From Natronocalculus amylovorans (GTDB lineage Archaea > Halobacteriota > Halobacteria > Halobacteriales > Haloferacaceae): 64,000 nucleotides of DNA. The stretch is from contig NZ_JAKRVX010000001.1 of assembly GCF_023638035.1 (NCBI RefSeq), forward strand, positions 186,001-250,000, written 5' to 3'. Position numbers and translations under genes: made by a program. The notes beneath the pieces are model-generated. The model had not been told where the DNA came from, made no database searches, and saw only the letters and a program-made list of their open reading frames with translations. This document shows positions 1 through 9,967 of this stretch, one piece after another. How positions within the stretch are numbered: the stretch's first letter is position 1; each line of letters begins with the position of its first letter.

Positions 1-184
1 GGTGTTAGAGGTGGAGGTTCATGTAGAGGTTGATGGTGCGCTCACACTGAGAGAAGCCCATGAAATCGAAACCGAACTTGTCCAACAGTTACGATCTGAA
101 GAAAACGTTGGTGACGTGCATGTCCACCTTGATCCATCCGGAATTGGAGAGTGGAAAGATGCAGCCGATCTTGAGCTTAGTTAA
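1..184 (+). CDS. Cation diffusion facilitator transporter, C-terminal fragment
   Basis: This is the last 60 or so residues of a gene that begins before the window. The frame is open to the window edge and ends in TAA at 182-184. The sequence looks like the cytoplasmic dimerisation domain of CDF metal-ion exporters: a beta strand (EVHVEVDGALTL), a helix beginning REAHEIE, and a second strand (VGDVHVHLDP) rich in His and Asp. In this family the domain binds divalent metal and couples it to export across the membrane. The membrane part lies outside the window. Its end overlaps the end of convergent scpA by four bases. The assignment rests on the C-terminal domain only. Confidence 0.7.
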   Translation, partial: VLEVEVHVEVDGALTLREAHEIETELVQQLRSEENVGDVHVHLDPSGIGEWKDAADLELS

Positions 185-1071
185 TCCGACGGCGTGCGTG
201 GTGATGCAGGTTCTGAGTTGTCGTCTTCTGACACCGCACCTGCAGTTGCTGACTCAATCCATAGGTCACCAAAAAAATCATCCTGACGAAGCTGAAGCCG
301 CCCACGATGAGCCAAAAACAGCAGCGAGAGATATGTCATAAAAGTCCGTCCACCTGCAGTACGGATCTCAGCAAACAGCACGGCATCGCGCCCACGCTCA
401 AACTGTTTTTCGATTACCTCAATCACATCAGCGATCACGGTCTCAATATCTTCCGTGTGTGTTGTCCCCGTGACATCGCCTTCTGTGGGTTCTCCATCAT
501 GACGAAGATCATCGGCAGATCGGTAATCGAGTGTCTGGCGGCCACGAGAAAATCCACGCGGTGACTCTGTTGTATCGTACTCGCGGCGACGTTTCCACCA
601 GTTTTCACGCTCTGCTTCTCGGAGCTCTCGAACCAGTTCATCGAGGGTTTCAGGCGATCCTCGGGTACTTTTTCGATCCAACCGACGGTCCATCTCTGCT
701 TCGAGGGCATCGATCGGGTCGAAGCTACTGCTCACATCATCATTGAACGCTTGTTCCCATGGGTCCGGTTCCGGTTCCGGCTCCGGCTCTGGGTCGCGTA
801 AGAGCTCATCACCTTTCATCCGAAGTAGAACACTCGCGTAAAAAAGTGCCCGCCCAGTCGTTCGCAAATCAGTCTCATCAAGTTTCGAGAGAAACGCATC
901 AGTCACCGCAACAATATCGATGTCCCACGGCTCAATTTCTCCTTCTTCTGCAAGTTGAACAAGCAGCTCGACTGGCTCAACCTCGTCATCATCTGTCTCT
1001 GCAGGCGTCTGGGATGTGTCATCGGGTGAGACAATTTCTAGGGATTCACCTGAGTCCGGCAACTTAGTCAT
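181..1071 (-). CDS. scpA: Segregation and condensation protein A (kleisin)
   Basis: ScpA is the kleisin subunit that bridges the two SMC heads in the prokaryotic condensin-like complex on the nucleoid. The N-terminal kleisin motif is recognisable (VELLVQLAEEGEIEPWDIDI, about residues 34-53), followed by helices of the LLRMKGDELL type that contact the SMC neck. The C-terminal part reads as a winged-helix domain that would bind the SMC cap. Between them lies a short Pro-Glu repeat (about residues 95-105) and a charged linker. The start overlaps the end of smc by eight bases, so the two are translationally coupled. No scpB is visible nearby. Confidence 0.88.
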   Translation of the reverse strand: MTKLPDSGESLEIVSPDDTSQTPAETDDDEVEPVELLVQLAEEGEIEPWDIDIVAVTDAFLSKLDETDLRTTGRALFYASVLLRMKGDELLRDPEPEPEPEPDPWEQAFNDDVSSSFDPIDALEAEMDRRLDRKSTRGSPETLDELVRELREAERENWWKRRREYDTTESPRGFSRGRQTLDYRSADDLRHDGEPTEGDVTGTTHTEDIETVIADVIEVIEKQFERGRDAVLFAEIRTAGGRTFMTYLSLLFLAHRGRLQLRQDDFFGDLWIESATAGAVSEDDNSEPASPRTPSD

Positions 1072-4000
1072 CCGATGTCACCTCTGGGGCGTCTGACTCT
1101 GGATCCGTCTCGCCACCGAACTGAATACCGGTTACAGCACTAACGTTATCCGATTGCATCGTGACACCGATCGCCCGCTCTGAGCGCTCAAGTAGTGCCG
1201 ATCGATGTGAGACGACGACGAACTGTGCATCGCCTGCAAGGTCATCAACCATCTCTCCAACACGCTCTGCATTAACGGCATCCAAGAACGCATCAACTTC
1301 ATCAAGCGCGTAGAATGGCGCTGGATTGTGTCGCTGGATGGCAAAAATAAATGCGAGTGCAGTCAGCGATTTCTCGCCACCGGACATTGCATTGAGCCGC
1401 TGAACCGGCTTGTCACCAGGCTGTGCTTTCATTGTGAGCCCATCCTCGAACGGATCCTCTGGGTTCTCAAGGACAAGCTCGCCAGTCCCAGCAGATAGTC
1501 GTGAGAAAATCTCTGTAAAGTGTTCGTTGATCGCGTTAAACGACTCCATGAACGTTGCCTTCTTTTGGGATTCATACTGGTTGATGCGCTCTTCGATACC
1601 ATCTCGTTCAGTGGCAAGCGTCTCACGACCATCTGTGAGCCGACTAAGTTCAGTTTGAACCTCATCATACTCATCGATCGCCAACATATTCACCGGCTCT
1701 AACGCCTCCATCTTCGTCTCAAGCCGCGTGATTGACGCTTCAACTTCGTCATGGTCTGGGATCTCATCCGGATCATACTCACCAACCTGTGATTCAAGTT
1801 CGTCAATCTCCCAGGCCAGCCGCTCGGCAGCGTCTTTATGTCCCTCCAACCGTGACTCGATCGAGTTGACCCGATCGCGGGCCTGATCGCGCTCGTTGCG
1901 AGCGGACTCAACGGTTTCCTGGAGCTCGCTTCGATCGGCTTTTAGATCGACGAGTTCCGTTTCAAGATCCGCAATTGCCGCATGCTTCTCGGATAACGTC
2001 TCCTCTTTAGACTCAATCTCGGATTCAAGCTCTTCAATAAGCTCTTCGGCATCGGCCTTTCGGTTCTGTGCAGTTGTGACCGTCTCATGCAGGTTCTCGA
2101 TCGCATCGTCTGCGTACTGTTTCTCAAGCTGTTTCTCATTCAGTTTGGAGTCAATCTGGCTCATCCGATCTTCGAGCTCACTGATTTCTGTTCGGATGTC
2201 CTCAGCTTGGGCGGTCAACTCTGGAATCTTCGAATCGGCAAGCTCCGATTCAAGCGACTCGATCGTTTCCGTAACAGATGCTCGTTCTGTCTGTAACGAT
2301 TCGAGTTGCGCATCGAGAGCGGCCATCTCTTCATCAACAGACTCACGCTTTGCTTCAAGTTCCGCAATCCGCGACTCGATCGATTCAATCTCTTCGTCTG
2401 TTGATTCGATATCTGCTTCAACCCGCTCAATATCTGTTTCGATCGATCGAACCTTGTCGCTTGCATTGGATTTCCGGTCGCGTGCCGCATCAATGTCGGA
2501 TTCAAACTCGTTGATTTTCGTATGGAGTGTTCGGCGTTTGTCCTCCAGCGAGGCAATCTCCTTGGCAACCCGCTCTAACCGCCCTTCGCCGGACTTTGAG
2601 AACGAGTAACGAGAGCCACCACCGGAACCACCAGTCATCGCTCCCGATCGCTCAACCAGGTCACCGTCCAACGTAACCATCCGATAGTCACCCATCAGCT
2701 CTCGAGCTGTCTGCATATCTTCGACAACAAGTGTCGAGCCAAGCACGTACGAGAAAATGGACTCATACTGGCTGTCGTAGCTAACCAAGTTCCGAGCAAA
2801 ATCGACGACACCGGGGTGAGATGGGAGCCGCGGGAGGCCACGGTTGTCCATCTTCGTAATCGGCAAGAACGTCGCTCGGCCAGCGTTCCGTTGTTTCAGG
2901 TATGAGATACAGTCTGAGCCGACACCATCATCCGAAACCACAACATTGGCAAGTCGTCCTCCTGCTGCGGTTTCACAGGCGGTTGCATACTCGCCATCGA
3001 CGCTTGCAAGCTCACCAACCGGGCCATGTACTCCTGCCAGATTTGCGTTCTTGATTGTCGTCACTGCACGCGGCCACGAACTATCGCCGTTTGAGCCTGC
3101 ACGCGCCTCTAGCTCCGCATATTCTGTCTGTTTCGATCGGATCTTCGATGCAACATCATCGAGTTCGGATTTGACTGCAGATCGCTCCTCTCGAAGCGCC
3201 TCAACTGTTTCGGTGATTGTCTCAACGTTTGTCTCGGCTTTGTGGAGTTCGCTGTGAAGCTCCGACCGTTTACGTTTCAGCTCCGGTTTTCGCTCTCTGG
3301 CAGCGTCACGCTCTGATCGAGCATCCGCGATCTCGTTTGATCGTCGCCGGGCACCGTCTAAGAGTCGGTCCTTTTCACGCTGAACGTCATTAATCTCCGT
3401 TTTGAGCGTCTCAAGCCGGTCGGTATTTTCACCGAGTTCGGTTTTGAGTTCATCAAACTCCGTGTCAACATCGTCAATCTCGGCTTGGATCGCTTCGAGT
3501 TCGCTCTCTTTTGTCGTGAGTTCGCTTTTTGTAGATGCCTTCTTGACTTTGAGCGATCGAATGTCGCCTGCAAGCTCATCGACCTGCTCTTGTTTGCGGT
3601 CGATCTCGACAAACGCGCTCCTGCGCTCGGTTTCTGCATCCTCCGCTCGTGCCTCCGCATTTTCGATGCGGCCCTCGAGCCGATCGATCTCGCCTTTGAT
3701 TGTTTCAATCTCCCGTTTGATTTTGAGCTGTTCGTCCTCACCTTTGCGCTCGATCTCACGATTTAATTCCGAGAGCTCATCTTTGAGGCGGGTAAGCCGC
3801 CCCTGTTTTGTATCAAGCGTCTCGTTATGCTTTTCGAGCTCCTCTGTTCGGGTTTCGATTTTGGTTTGTGTTTGTGCAAGGTCCGATCGCTTCTCTTCGA
3901 GCTCTGCCGCTTGGAGATACCCCTCGTATTCGGTTTTCTCGTCTCTCAGGCGCTGATATTTAAGCGCGGTTTCACGCTCATCTTCGAGCTGTTCAAGGCG

Positions 4001-4660
4001 ATTCTCTTTGTCGTCGATCTTAAGATCAGCTTCTTTAATTTGTTCTTCGACCGCTGTTAGCTCCTCAAAAGCTGCATCCTTTTTTTGGTCAAACTCCGCA
4101 ACGCCCGCGATCTCATCAATGATGCCTCGGCGCTGGTAGGCGGACATGTTGATGATTTCGGTTACATCGCCCTGCATGACCACGTTGTAGCCTTCCGGCG
4201 TTACACCCGCCTGTGAGAGTAGATCTTGGATGTCCGAGAGGTTGACTGATCGTTCATTTAGGTAGTAGTACGAGTAGTAGTTCTCCTCGGTTTGTTTGAC
4301 ACGCCGTTTGATTTTGATCTCATCAATCTCTCCGATCCGATCCGTGCCGGCCGCAGAGACAACTTGTTCTCTGGTGAGCGCACCATCTGCGTTGTCCAAA
4401 ATAACGGTGACACTGGCCTCTTTTGTGCCACCACGGGTAGCGCCGTCTTCGTGACCTGGGTTGTAGATGAGGTCTGTGAGTTTCTCTGCACGGATACCTC
4501 TCGTTCGAGCGAGACCAAGTGCAAACAACACACCGTCAATAATATTTGATTTGCCGGAGCCATTCGGCCCCGTGATAACGGTGAAATCCTCGTAAAATGG
4601 AATCTCCGTTGGTCGTCCAAAGCTTTTGAAACCGTCCAAAACAAGCCGTTTAATGTGCAT
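1064..4660 (-). CDS. smc: Chromosome segregation ATPase SMC
   Basis: The protein has 1198 residues, the usual SMC length. It has an N-terminal Walker A (GPNGSGKSN, about residues 32-40), two long acidic coiled coils, a hinge around residues 510-680 (GVHGPVGELA onward), a C-terminal ABC signature (MSGGEKS) and Walker B (FYALDEVDAFLD). It dimerises at the hinge and organises and segregates DNA together with ScpA, the gene directly downstream. The hinge ends in a glycine-rich stretch (TGGSGGGS). The ATG sits next to the canonical MHIKRLVLDGFKSF beta strand, so the start is secure. The coiled-coil region gives many long antisense frames, which are shadows. Confidence 0.97.
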   Translation of the reverse strand: MHIKRLVLDGFKSFGRPTEIPFYEDFTVITGPNGSGKSNIIDGVLFALGLARTRGIRAEKLTDLIYNPGHEDGATRGGTKEASVTVILDNADGALTREQVVSAAGTDRIGEIDEIKIKRRVKQTEENYYSYYYLNERSVNLSDIQDLLSQAGVTPEGYNVVMQGDVTEIINMSAYQRRGIIDEIAGVAEFDQKKDAAFEELTAVEEQIKEADLKIDDKENRLEQLEDERETALKYQRLRDEKTEYEGYLQAAELEEKRSDLAQTQTKIETRTEELEKHNETLDTKQGRLTRLKDELSELNREIERKGEDEQLKIKREIETIKGEIDRLEGRIENAEARAEDAETERRSAFVEIDRKQEQVDELAGDIRSLKVKKASTKSELTTKESELEAIQAEIDDVDTEFDELKTELGENTDRLETLKTEINDVQREKDRLLDGARRRSNEIADARSERDAARERKPELKRKRSELHSELHKAETNVETITETVEALREERSAVKSELDDVASKIRSKQTEYAELEARAGSNGDSSWPRAVTTIKNANLAGVHGPVGELASVDGEYATACETAAGGRLANVVVSDDGVGSDCISYLKQRNAGRATFLPITKMDNRGLPRLPSHPGVVDFARNLVSYDSQYESIFSYVLGSTLVVEDMQTARELMGDYRMVTLDGDLVERSGAMTGGSGGGSRYSFSKSGEGRLERVAKEIASLEDKRRTLHTKINEFESDIDAARDRKSNASDKVRSIETDIERVEADIESTDEEIESIESRIAELEAKRESVDEEMAALDAQLESLQTERASVTETIESLESELADSKIPELTAQAEDIRTEISELEDRMSQIDSKLNEKQLEKQYADDAIENLHETVTTAQNRKADAEELIEELESEIESKEETLSEKHAAIADLETELVDLKADRSELQETVESARNERDQARDRVNSIESRLEGHKDAAERLAWEIDELESQVGEYDPDEIPDHDEVEASITRLETKMEALEPVNMLAIDEYDEVQTELSRLTDGRETLATERDGIEERINQYESQKKATFMESFNAINEHFTEIFSRLSAGTGELVLENPEDPFEDGLTMKAQPGDKPVQRLNAMSGGEKSLTALAFIFAIQRHNPAPFYALDEVDAFLDAVNAERVGEMVDDLAGDAQFVVVSHRSALLERSERAIGVTMQSDNVSAVTGIQFGGETDPESDAPEVTSDD

Positions 4661-4716
4661 AGGAAATTACGATCGTGGAGGAATCTGTCGGCCACGCAGC
4701 TGTGGTTGGTACAGCG

Positions 4717-5109
4717 TTACGCAACAATAATGTCGCTTTCTTCAGCCGACGCATCACTATCTGCATCCTGTGACTCATCGGATTTATCGGCATCGGTTAC
4801 AGTCTCGGTTGCTGAATTATCTGTCTCCTCGTCTGTTTGTGCAGGCTCATTACGCTCGTGTTTGACAACCTCGACATGGTCGTCACTTTTTGTGGTCCAC
4901 TCACGGACTGCTGGCTCAGCTTCAGTATCCGTCTCAACGATCGGTTGCTCCGCAGTTTCTTCGGCAGCTTCGGCAGCGGCGCGCTGTTCGTCAACCTCCG
5001 TCTCGAGAATCCGAACACGCTCTTTGGTTTCGACAAGCTCCTCTGTGAGGCCATTGACTGCCGCTTGAAGCTCTGCGATCCGTGATTCTAACTCGGAGCG
5101 ATTACTCAT
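4717..5109 (-). CDS. Short acidic coiled-coil protein upstream of smc
   Basis: This 130-residue protein has a clean N-terminal coiled coil (about residues 4-45, with leucine and isoleucine heptads such as LESRIAELQAAVNGL) followed by a low-complexity tail very rich in Glu, Asp, Ala and Thr. It has no catalytic motif. It is co-oriented with smc-scpA, 56 bp upstream of the smc start. The linkage suggests, but does not show, a part in the condensin system or simply shared transcription. I believe haloarchaeal genomes carry similar unnamed proteins (DUF7518-type) in this place. A TATA-like box sits about 27 bp before the ATG. Confidence 0.75.
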   Translation of the reverse strand: MSNRSELESRIAELQAAVNGLTEELVETKERVRILETEVDEQRAAAEAAEETAEQPIVETDTEAEPAVREWTTKSDDHVEVVKHERNEPAQTDEETDNSATETVTDADKSDESQDADSDASAEESDIIVA

Positions 5110-5130
5110 ATCATACGTGCGTGTTGCTGG

Positions 5131-5140
5131 CCGTATAAAT
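5131..5140 (-). promoter_or_regulatory. TATA-like box of the smc-linked operon
   Basis: On the minus strand the sequence reads ATTTATACGG, centred about 27 bp upstream of the ATG at 5109. That spacing fits an archaeal TATA box driving a leaderless transcript of the coiled-coil gene and possibly smc-scpA. Confidence 0.5.
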
Positions 5141-5229
5141 GTGTGTCAGACATCTGTGTGACAAGAACACACACGCTAGTTCGGTACTGTCCCGTTAGCC
5201 TTTAGCCGACAGCGGGCAAAGCCGGCGTA

Positions 5230-6717
5230 ATGACAGCTCAGGCCGCCGAACAACGAGAGCTTGCGGTTGTGATCGGGTTGGAGGTTCACGTCCAACTCGA
5301 AACCGCAACAAAGATTTTCTGTGGCTGTTCGACACGCGCTGACGAAGATGAAGCGCCAAACACGCGAACATGCCCAACCTGTCTTGGACTCCCCGGGGCA
5401 CTTCCAGTTCTGAATGAAGGGGCCGTCGAGGCAGCAGTAAAGATCGGAAAGGCGCTCTCTGCAGAGATTCCTGAACAGACGACGTTCCACCGAAAAAACT
5501 ACTACTATCCTGACCTACCGAAGAATTTCCAGCTAACCCAGTACGATGCACCAATCTGTGCGGATGGGTCGCTTGAGATTTCGGTCGAAGGAACCAGACG
5601 ATCGATCGGCATCACCCGTGCACATCTTGAGGAAGATCCAGGGAGCCTCCAACACAAGGGTGGGAGTATCGACACCGCGGACTACACGCTTGTCAACTAC
5701 AACCGTGCGGGAACGCCATTAGTTGAGATTGTCACGGAGCCGGATTTTCGATCGCCAGCGGAGACGCGTGCCTTCCTTGCAAAGCTCGAGGAAGTGTTAG
5801 CGTACCTTGGTGTGTTCGACGCAACCCGCGATGGAAGCCTTCGTGTTGACGCAAACATTTCGCTCGTTGATGCTGAAGCGGTGGCAGAAGACGGCTCAAT
5901 CAGCGATGAGGCACTTGAATCGGCAAACCGAACTGAAGTGAAAAACATCTCCAGTCACAAAGGCGCGGAGAAGGCACTTGCATATGAGGTAACACGTCAA
6001 AAGAACGCCATCCAGCGTGGCCGCGTTATTGAACAGGAAACTCGACACTGGGATGAGACACGCGGGATAACCGTCTCAATGCGATCGAAAGAAGCCGAGA
6101 AGGATTACAGATATTTCCGAGAGGCAGATCTCCCACCGCTTGAGGTCTCAGATTGGAAAGCAAAGATCCCGATTCCAGAACTGCCTGACGCTCGACGCGA
6201 TCGGTTCGCATCCGAGTACGGGCTTGATGGTGAATCTGCATCGAAACTCACCTCGACAAAAGCGGTCGCAGACTTCTTTGAAGACGTTGCTGAGTCGTTC
6301 GATCCTGATCTGGCAGCAACGTGGGTCGCAGACAACCTGCTCGGTGAACTGAACTACCGTGACATGGAAGTCACCGATATCAGCGATCGACTCGAAGAGT
6401 TTACCACACTCATTAGTCTCGTCGATGCGGACGAAGTCACCGTCAAAAATGCTGAAGAGATCGTGCTTCGATCGATGCTGGATGAGGGTGACGACCCCGA
6501 GACGATCATTGACCGGGAAGGACTTGGAAAAGCAGACGATGATGCGATTGGGGCGTTCGTCACGGAAGCGATCGAAGAGAATCCTGATGCGGTCGAAGAT
6601 TATCACAATGGGGAGGATGGGGCGCTCAACTTCCTTGTCGGACAGGTCATGCAAAAAAGCCGTGGCAGTGCCGATCCCGGAACCGTAAACGCGCTGCTCC
6701 AAGACGAGTTAGCGTAA
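5230..6717 (+). CDS. gatB: Aspartyl/glutamyl-tRNA amidotransferase subunit B
   Basis: GatB is the kinase/transfer subunit of GatCAB, which converts Asp-tRNA(Asn), and in some organisms Glu-tRNA(Gln), to the amide form using ATP and ammonia from GatA. The 495-residue protein starts its catalytic cradle with the family motif GLEVHVQLET (about residue 17). It carries the zinc-site cysteines (CGCSTR and CPTCLGLPG) and the KNYYYPDLPKNFQLTQYD signature, and ends with the helical and YqeY-like tRNA-binding tail (GQVMQKSRGSADP). The window also holds an archaeal-type AspS (55.1-56.4 kb), the likely supplier of mischarged Asp-tRNA(Asn). The gene is divergent from the smc cluster. Confidence 0.96.
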   Translation: MTAQAAEQRELAVVIGLEVHVQLETATKIFCGCSTRADEDEAPNTRTCPTCLGLPGALPVLNEGAVEAAVKIGKALSAEIPEQTTFHRKNYYYPDLPKNFQLTQYDAPICADGSLEISVEGTRRSIGITRAHLEEDPGSLQHKGGSIDTADYTLVNYNRAGTPLVEIVTEPDFRSPAETRAFLAKLEEVLAYLGVFDATRDGSLRVDANISLVDAEAVAEDGSISDEALESANRTEVKNISSHKGAEKALAYEVTRQKNAIQRGRVIEQETRHWDETRGITVSMRSKEAEKDYRYFREADLPPLEVSDWKAKIPIPELPDARRDRFASEYGLDGESASKLTSTKAVADFFEDVAESFDPDLAATWVADNLLGELNYRDMEVTDISDRLEEFTTLISLVDADEVTVKNAEEIVLRSMLDEGDDPETIIDREGLGKADDDAIGAFVTEAIEENPDAVEDYHNGEDGALNFLVGQVMQKSRGSADPGTVNALLQDELA

Positions 6718-6738
6718 GTAAAACGAGCCGCTGTATCC

Positions 6739-8328
6739 TTATTGTAGTGACTGACCGCCACGGAGCGCACGGACCCGTGCGCTAAGTTGTTCGACCGCAG
6801 CAGCTTGCTGATCGGTTGCCGCAACGATCTGTGTGGCTGCAGCTTCCGTCTCCTCGGACTGGTCTTGGACGGACTCAAGTGTCACTGTGAGCTCTTCAAC
6901 GGTTGCTGCTTGATCTGTCGTTGCTCGTGAAACTTGGGAGATGCCATCTGCAACCTGTTCGGATGCAGCTGCGATATCGTCAAACGAGTCGAGCACTTCG
7001 CCGATCTGTTCGTTCGCCGTCCCGATGTGCTGCTGTGACTCATCCGTCGCTTGATACGCCTCCTCCATCCGGGCCGCGAGATCGTCAATGTCGTTTGTGA
7101 TCCGTTCGGTGTGTTTTTGCGTCTCATCGGAGAGATTCTTCACCTCGTTTGCGACAACCGCAAACCCATCACCTTCGGAGCCAGCACGTGCGGCTTCGAT
7201 GTTTGCATTGAGTGCAAGCAGGTTCGTCTGTTCTGCCACATCAGAGATGATTTCAACAACCTTCCGAATGTCATCCATCTGTTCGCCGAGTGTCCCAACC
7301 GTGTCCACAAGATCATCTCCAATATCGACAACCTCTTTCATTGTCTGTCGGGCATCAACACTTGCATCAACACCCTCTTGTGCAGCGAGACTTGCTTGAT
7401 CAGCCGCAGTATCGACTTCCTCTGCAGTTGAGGCCACCTCTTCCATCGTTGCAGAGAACGTCTGCATCTCGGAGACACCCTCAGAGAGCAGTTCGTGTTG
7501 TTCATCAACCGCTTGTGCGATCGACGTTGCTGCACGTGTGGTTTCCTCAACACCCTCTTCGATCTCATCGGTCTGAACCTCAACGTCGCTTGTAAGCTTT
7601 TCAATATTGTCTAAAGAGCTGTTGAGATCATCAACAACATCTAATAACCCACTATCAACGGCGTCAAATGCGTCAGTTCGAGTTGCACGAACCGAGAGAT
7701 CACCATCATCAACCGCTTCAAGGACAGTACCGAGTTCATCAACAAGTGCTTCGGTTGCGCGCCTTTGTTCGACTTCTTCGGTACGATCGTTAACAACCTC
7801 AATTACACGAACTAATTTATCATCTTCAAAAATTGGTGTTGCGGTGAAGCGAATGTGTTTTTCAACGCCGTGTCGATCGGGGATGGTGCTCGTGTCTGCA
7901 TACCGATACTGTGTTTCATTCTCAACGTCCAACTCATACTCCTCAGCAGCAGTTTTTGGTGCTGTTAAGACCTTGTCAGCAAGCGTCTCCGATCGTCGCC
8001 CATCAGGATAGAACATCTCGCTCGCATGCTCGTGTCCGATTGCCTCCGCAGAAGTAACACCGGTCAGTTCTGCGAGTTCATCGTTCCACGACTCAATACT
8101 GCCATCAGGATTCAGTGTGAAGATCGGAACACCAACACCGTCGAAGTTCACCGATGCGGAATCCTGTCGGACAGCGGAGCCTGCCTGTAACGGCTCCTCA
8201 ATTTCGTTTTTCGTCCCTGTTGGTGGCGTCTCCGGTCCGCTCGTGGAGTTCGCAGAAACAACACCTCCATCAGTCTTGATTGGTTTACTATAAAGTCGCC
8301 GCAGCAGTCTTGAAACGGAACCCAACAT
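6739..8328 (-). CDS. Soluble PAS-containing methyl-accepting transducer (Htr-type)
   Basis: This is a chemotaxis or phototaxis signal transducer. From the ATG at 8328 the domains are a PAS domain (starting about [13 protein letters not shown]), a HAMP-like segment ([19 protein letters not shown]), and a methyl-accepting signalling domain with the conserved hairpin tip ([18 protein letters not shown], then [13 protein letters not shown]). No transmembrane helix is visible, so it should be cytoplasmic and would contact CheW/CheA there. The frame can be extended to a TTG at 8364, but a TATA-like TTCAAATA lies about 25-30 bp before the ATG at 8328, which favours the shorter form. No che genes are in the window. 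Confidence 0.88.
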   Translation of the reverse strand: MLGSVSRLLRRLYSKPIKTDGGVVSANSTSGPETPPTGTKNEIEEPLQAGSAVRQDSASVNFDGVGVPIFTLNPDGSIESWNDELAELTGVTSAEAIGHEHASEMFYPDGRRSETLADKVLTAPKTAAEEYELDVENETQYRYADTSTIPDRHGVEKHIRFTATPIFEDDKLVRVIEVVNDRTEEVEQRRATEALVDELGTVLEAVDDGDLSVRATRTDAFDAVDSGLLDVVDDLNSSLDNIEKLTSDVEVQTDEIEEGVEETTRAATSIAQAVDEQHELLSEGVSEMQTFSATMEEVASTAEEVDTAADQASLAAQEGVDASVDARQTMKEVVDIGDDLVDTVGTLGEQMDDIRKVVEIISDVAEQTNLLALNANIEAARAGSEGDGFAVVANEVKNLSDETQKHTERITNDIDDLAARMEEAYQATDESQQHIGTANEQIGEVLDSFDDIAAASEQVADGISQVSRATTDQAATVEELTVTLESVQDQSEETEAAATQIVAATDQQAAAVEQLSARVRALRGGQSLQ

Positions 8329-8443
8329 ACACTCAAAATACGTGGGGTGAGTATTTGAATCCAAACTACAAAATATCAGTTCAGATATTCAGAGGAGACA
8401 TTGTGTGGTATGCGCCCCATGCGCATAAAATCCGGGTAGTATT

Positions 8444-9883
8444 TTAATCGGCAGTGCTCCCGTGTCGATCGGTAGCAATGACACCGTCTTTCCACGTACC
8501 ACGGCTAAACCAGACCACGGCAACACCAAATGAGAGCACTGCTGCGGTCGTGTATGCGACCCATAATCCAGAGACACCATAATCTAACGCGGCGATTTCA
8601 ATCCCGACACCCGGAACTGTGATTGTCCACGCAAACGCGAGAACAAGTGCAAGCGGGATTCGGAAGATCCACCGGGAAAGGAACGAGAGCACCATTGCAA
8701 CCTTGGTAACACCAGCACCACGGAACGCGCCTTGAATAACCATCACGCCGCCGAAGAATGCCCATGACGGGGCGACAATTTGGAGGAATCGGACTCCCTC
8801 GTCAATCACTGCCTGTTCGCTGATGAAGATTTCCATTGCGGTTGCAGGGAACGCAATGACAAGCCCCGCTGCGACTGCTAACATTCCCATCGTTGCGGCA
8901 GTGGCTTTCCATGTTACCTCAACTGCCCGATCGGGCGTCTCCGAACCAAGGTTCTGTCCAACTCCAGTTGCAGTTGCCTGTCCGACCGCACCAGCAACGG
9001 ACCACGAAACGGACATCAACCGAACACCAATCCCGTACGCAGCGATCGCTGCAACGCTGAATCTGGCGACAAATGCAGCCATAACAACTGCTGCAAACGA
9101 TCGGGCCCAGCCATCGATCGTTGCAGGGTAGCCAATCCCAACAAGTTTTTTCAGGATCTGTGGATCCGGCTTGAGATCAGCTACTCGTAGTTGGACACCA
9201 AACCCACCACGAAGCAAAATGTACACACCAGCAGCAGTTGCTGCAAACCGCGCAATAAATGTAGCAACAGCAGCCCCCTGTGTACCAAGTTCAGGGAATG
9301 GGCCCCAACCAAGAATAAAGAACGGGTCGAGGACGACATTCAGCCCTGCAGAGGCAACCATGAGCCACATCGCTGTTTTCGTATCGCCAGCACCCTGTAG
9401 CGACGACCGAAATGCAAAAAAGAGGAACGTCAGCGGGATCGAGAGGAAAATAATCTCGATATATGCAAGCGCTTCAACGAACACTTGCCCCTCTGCACCG
9501 ATCAGTGTGAGCAGTTCGTATCTAAATGCAAGGCCAAGCGCTGAGAGCGCGGTTGAGACAACAAGCGCCAGCAGTGTCGTCTGTGCGACCACGTGATCTG
9601 CCCGTCGATCGTTTCCGGCCCCGACATGCTGAGAGACAAGCGCAATTGTCGCGGCAGTGATCCCCATTGCAGTTGAAATGAACATCCACGAAAGCGGGAA
9701 CATCAACGAAACTGCTGCAACAGCGTCGTCGCTTACCCGCCCAACCCAGAACATATCTGCAAGGTTATAGAATGTCTGTAGCAGGTTTCCAAGCACGAGC
9801 GGCCACGCAAGGGTGAACAGCTTTGGCGTGATTGCGCCGGTTGTCATATCGACGCGACTTCGATTCTCAGACACAGCGGTCAC
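8444..9883 (-). CDS. MATE-family multidrug/Na+ antiporter
   Basis: This integral membrane protein has about 12 predicted helices and the MATE fold. It carries the N-terminal signature PLVLGNLLQTFYNLADMFWV and a duplicated second half (GYPATIDGWARSFAAVVMAA). MATE proteins export cationic or amphipathic compounds in exchange for Na+ or H+. The substrate cannot be told from sequence. The start is uncertain: GTG at 9883 or ATG at 9847 (MTTGAITPKLF). A TATA-like GCATACATAG about 30 bp before 9883 mildly supports the longer form. It stands alone, between the transducer and the epimerase-like gene. Confidence 0.88.
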   Translation of the reverse strand: MTAVSENRSRVDMTTGAITPKLFTLAWPLVLGNLLQTFYNLADMFWVGRVSDDAVAAVSLMFPLSWMFISTAMGITAATIALVSQHVGAGNDRRADHVVAQTTLLALVVSTALSALGLAFRYELLTLIGAEGQVFVEALAYIEIIFLSIPLTFLFFAFRSSLQGAGDTKTAMWLMVASAGLNVVLDPFFILGWGPFPELGTQGAAVATFIARFAATAAGVYILLRGGFGVQLRVADLKPDPQILKKLVGIGYPATIDGWARSFAAVVMAAFVARFSVAAIAAYGIGVRLMSVSWSVAGAVGQATATGVGQNLGSETPDRAVEVTWKATAATMGMLAVAAGLVIAFPATAMEIFISEQAVIDEGVRFLQIVAPSWAFFGGVMVIQGAFRGAGVTKVAMVLSFLSRWIFRIPLALVLAFAWTITVPGVGIEIAALDYGVSGLWVAYTTAAVLSFGVAVVWFSRGTWKDGVIATDRHGSTAD

Positions 9884-9967
9884 TCACTCGAAAAACATGG
9901 TGGGACGAACCTATGTATGCGGAAACCCCACATCGATCACCGCCAATACCTGCTGTACTGTATTCGT

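Noticed and set aside
1896-2609. A 237-residue plus-strand frame inside smc
   Set aside because: It is Ser/Ala-rich antisense shadow of the smc coiled coil, produced by its codon bias, with no start signal and no family.
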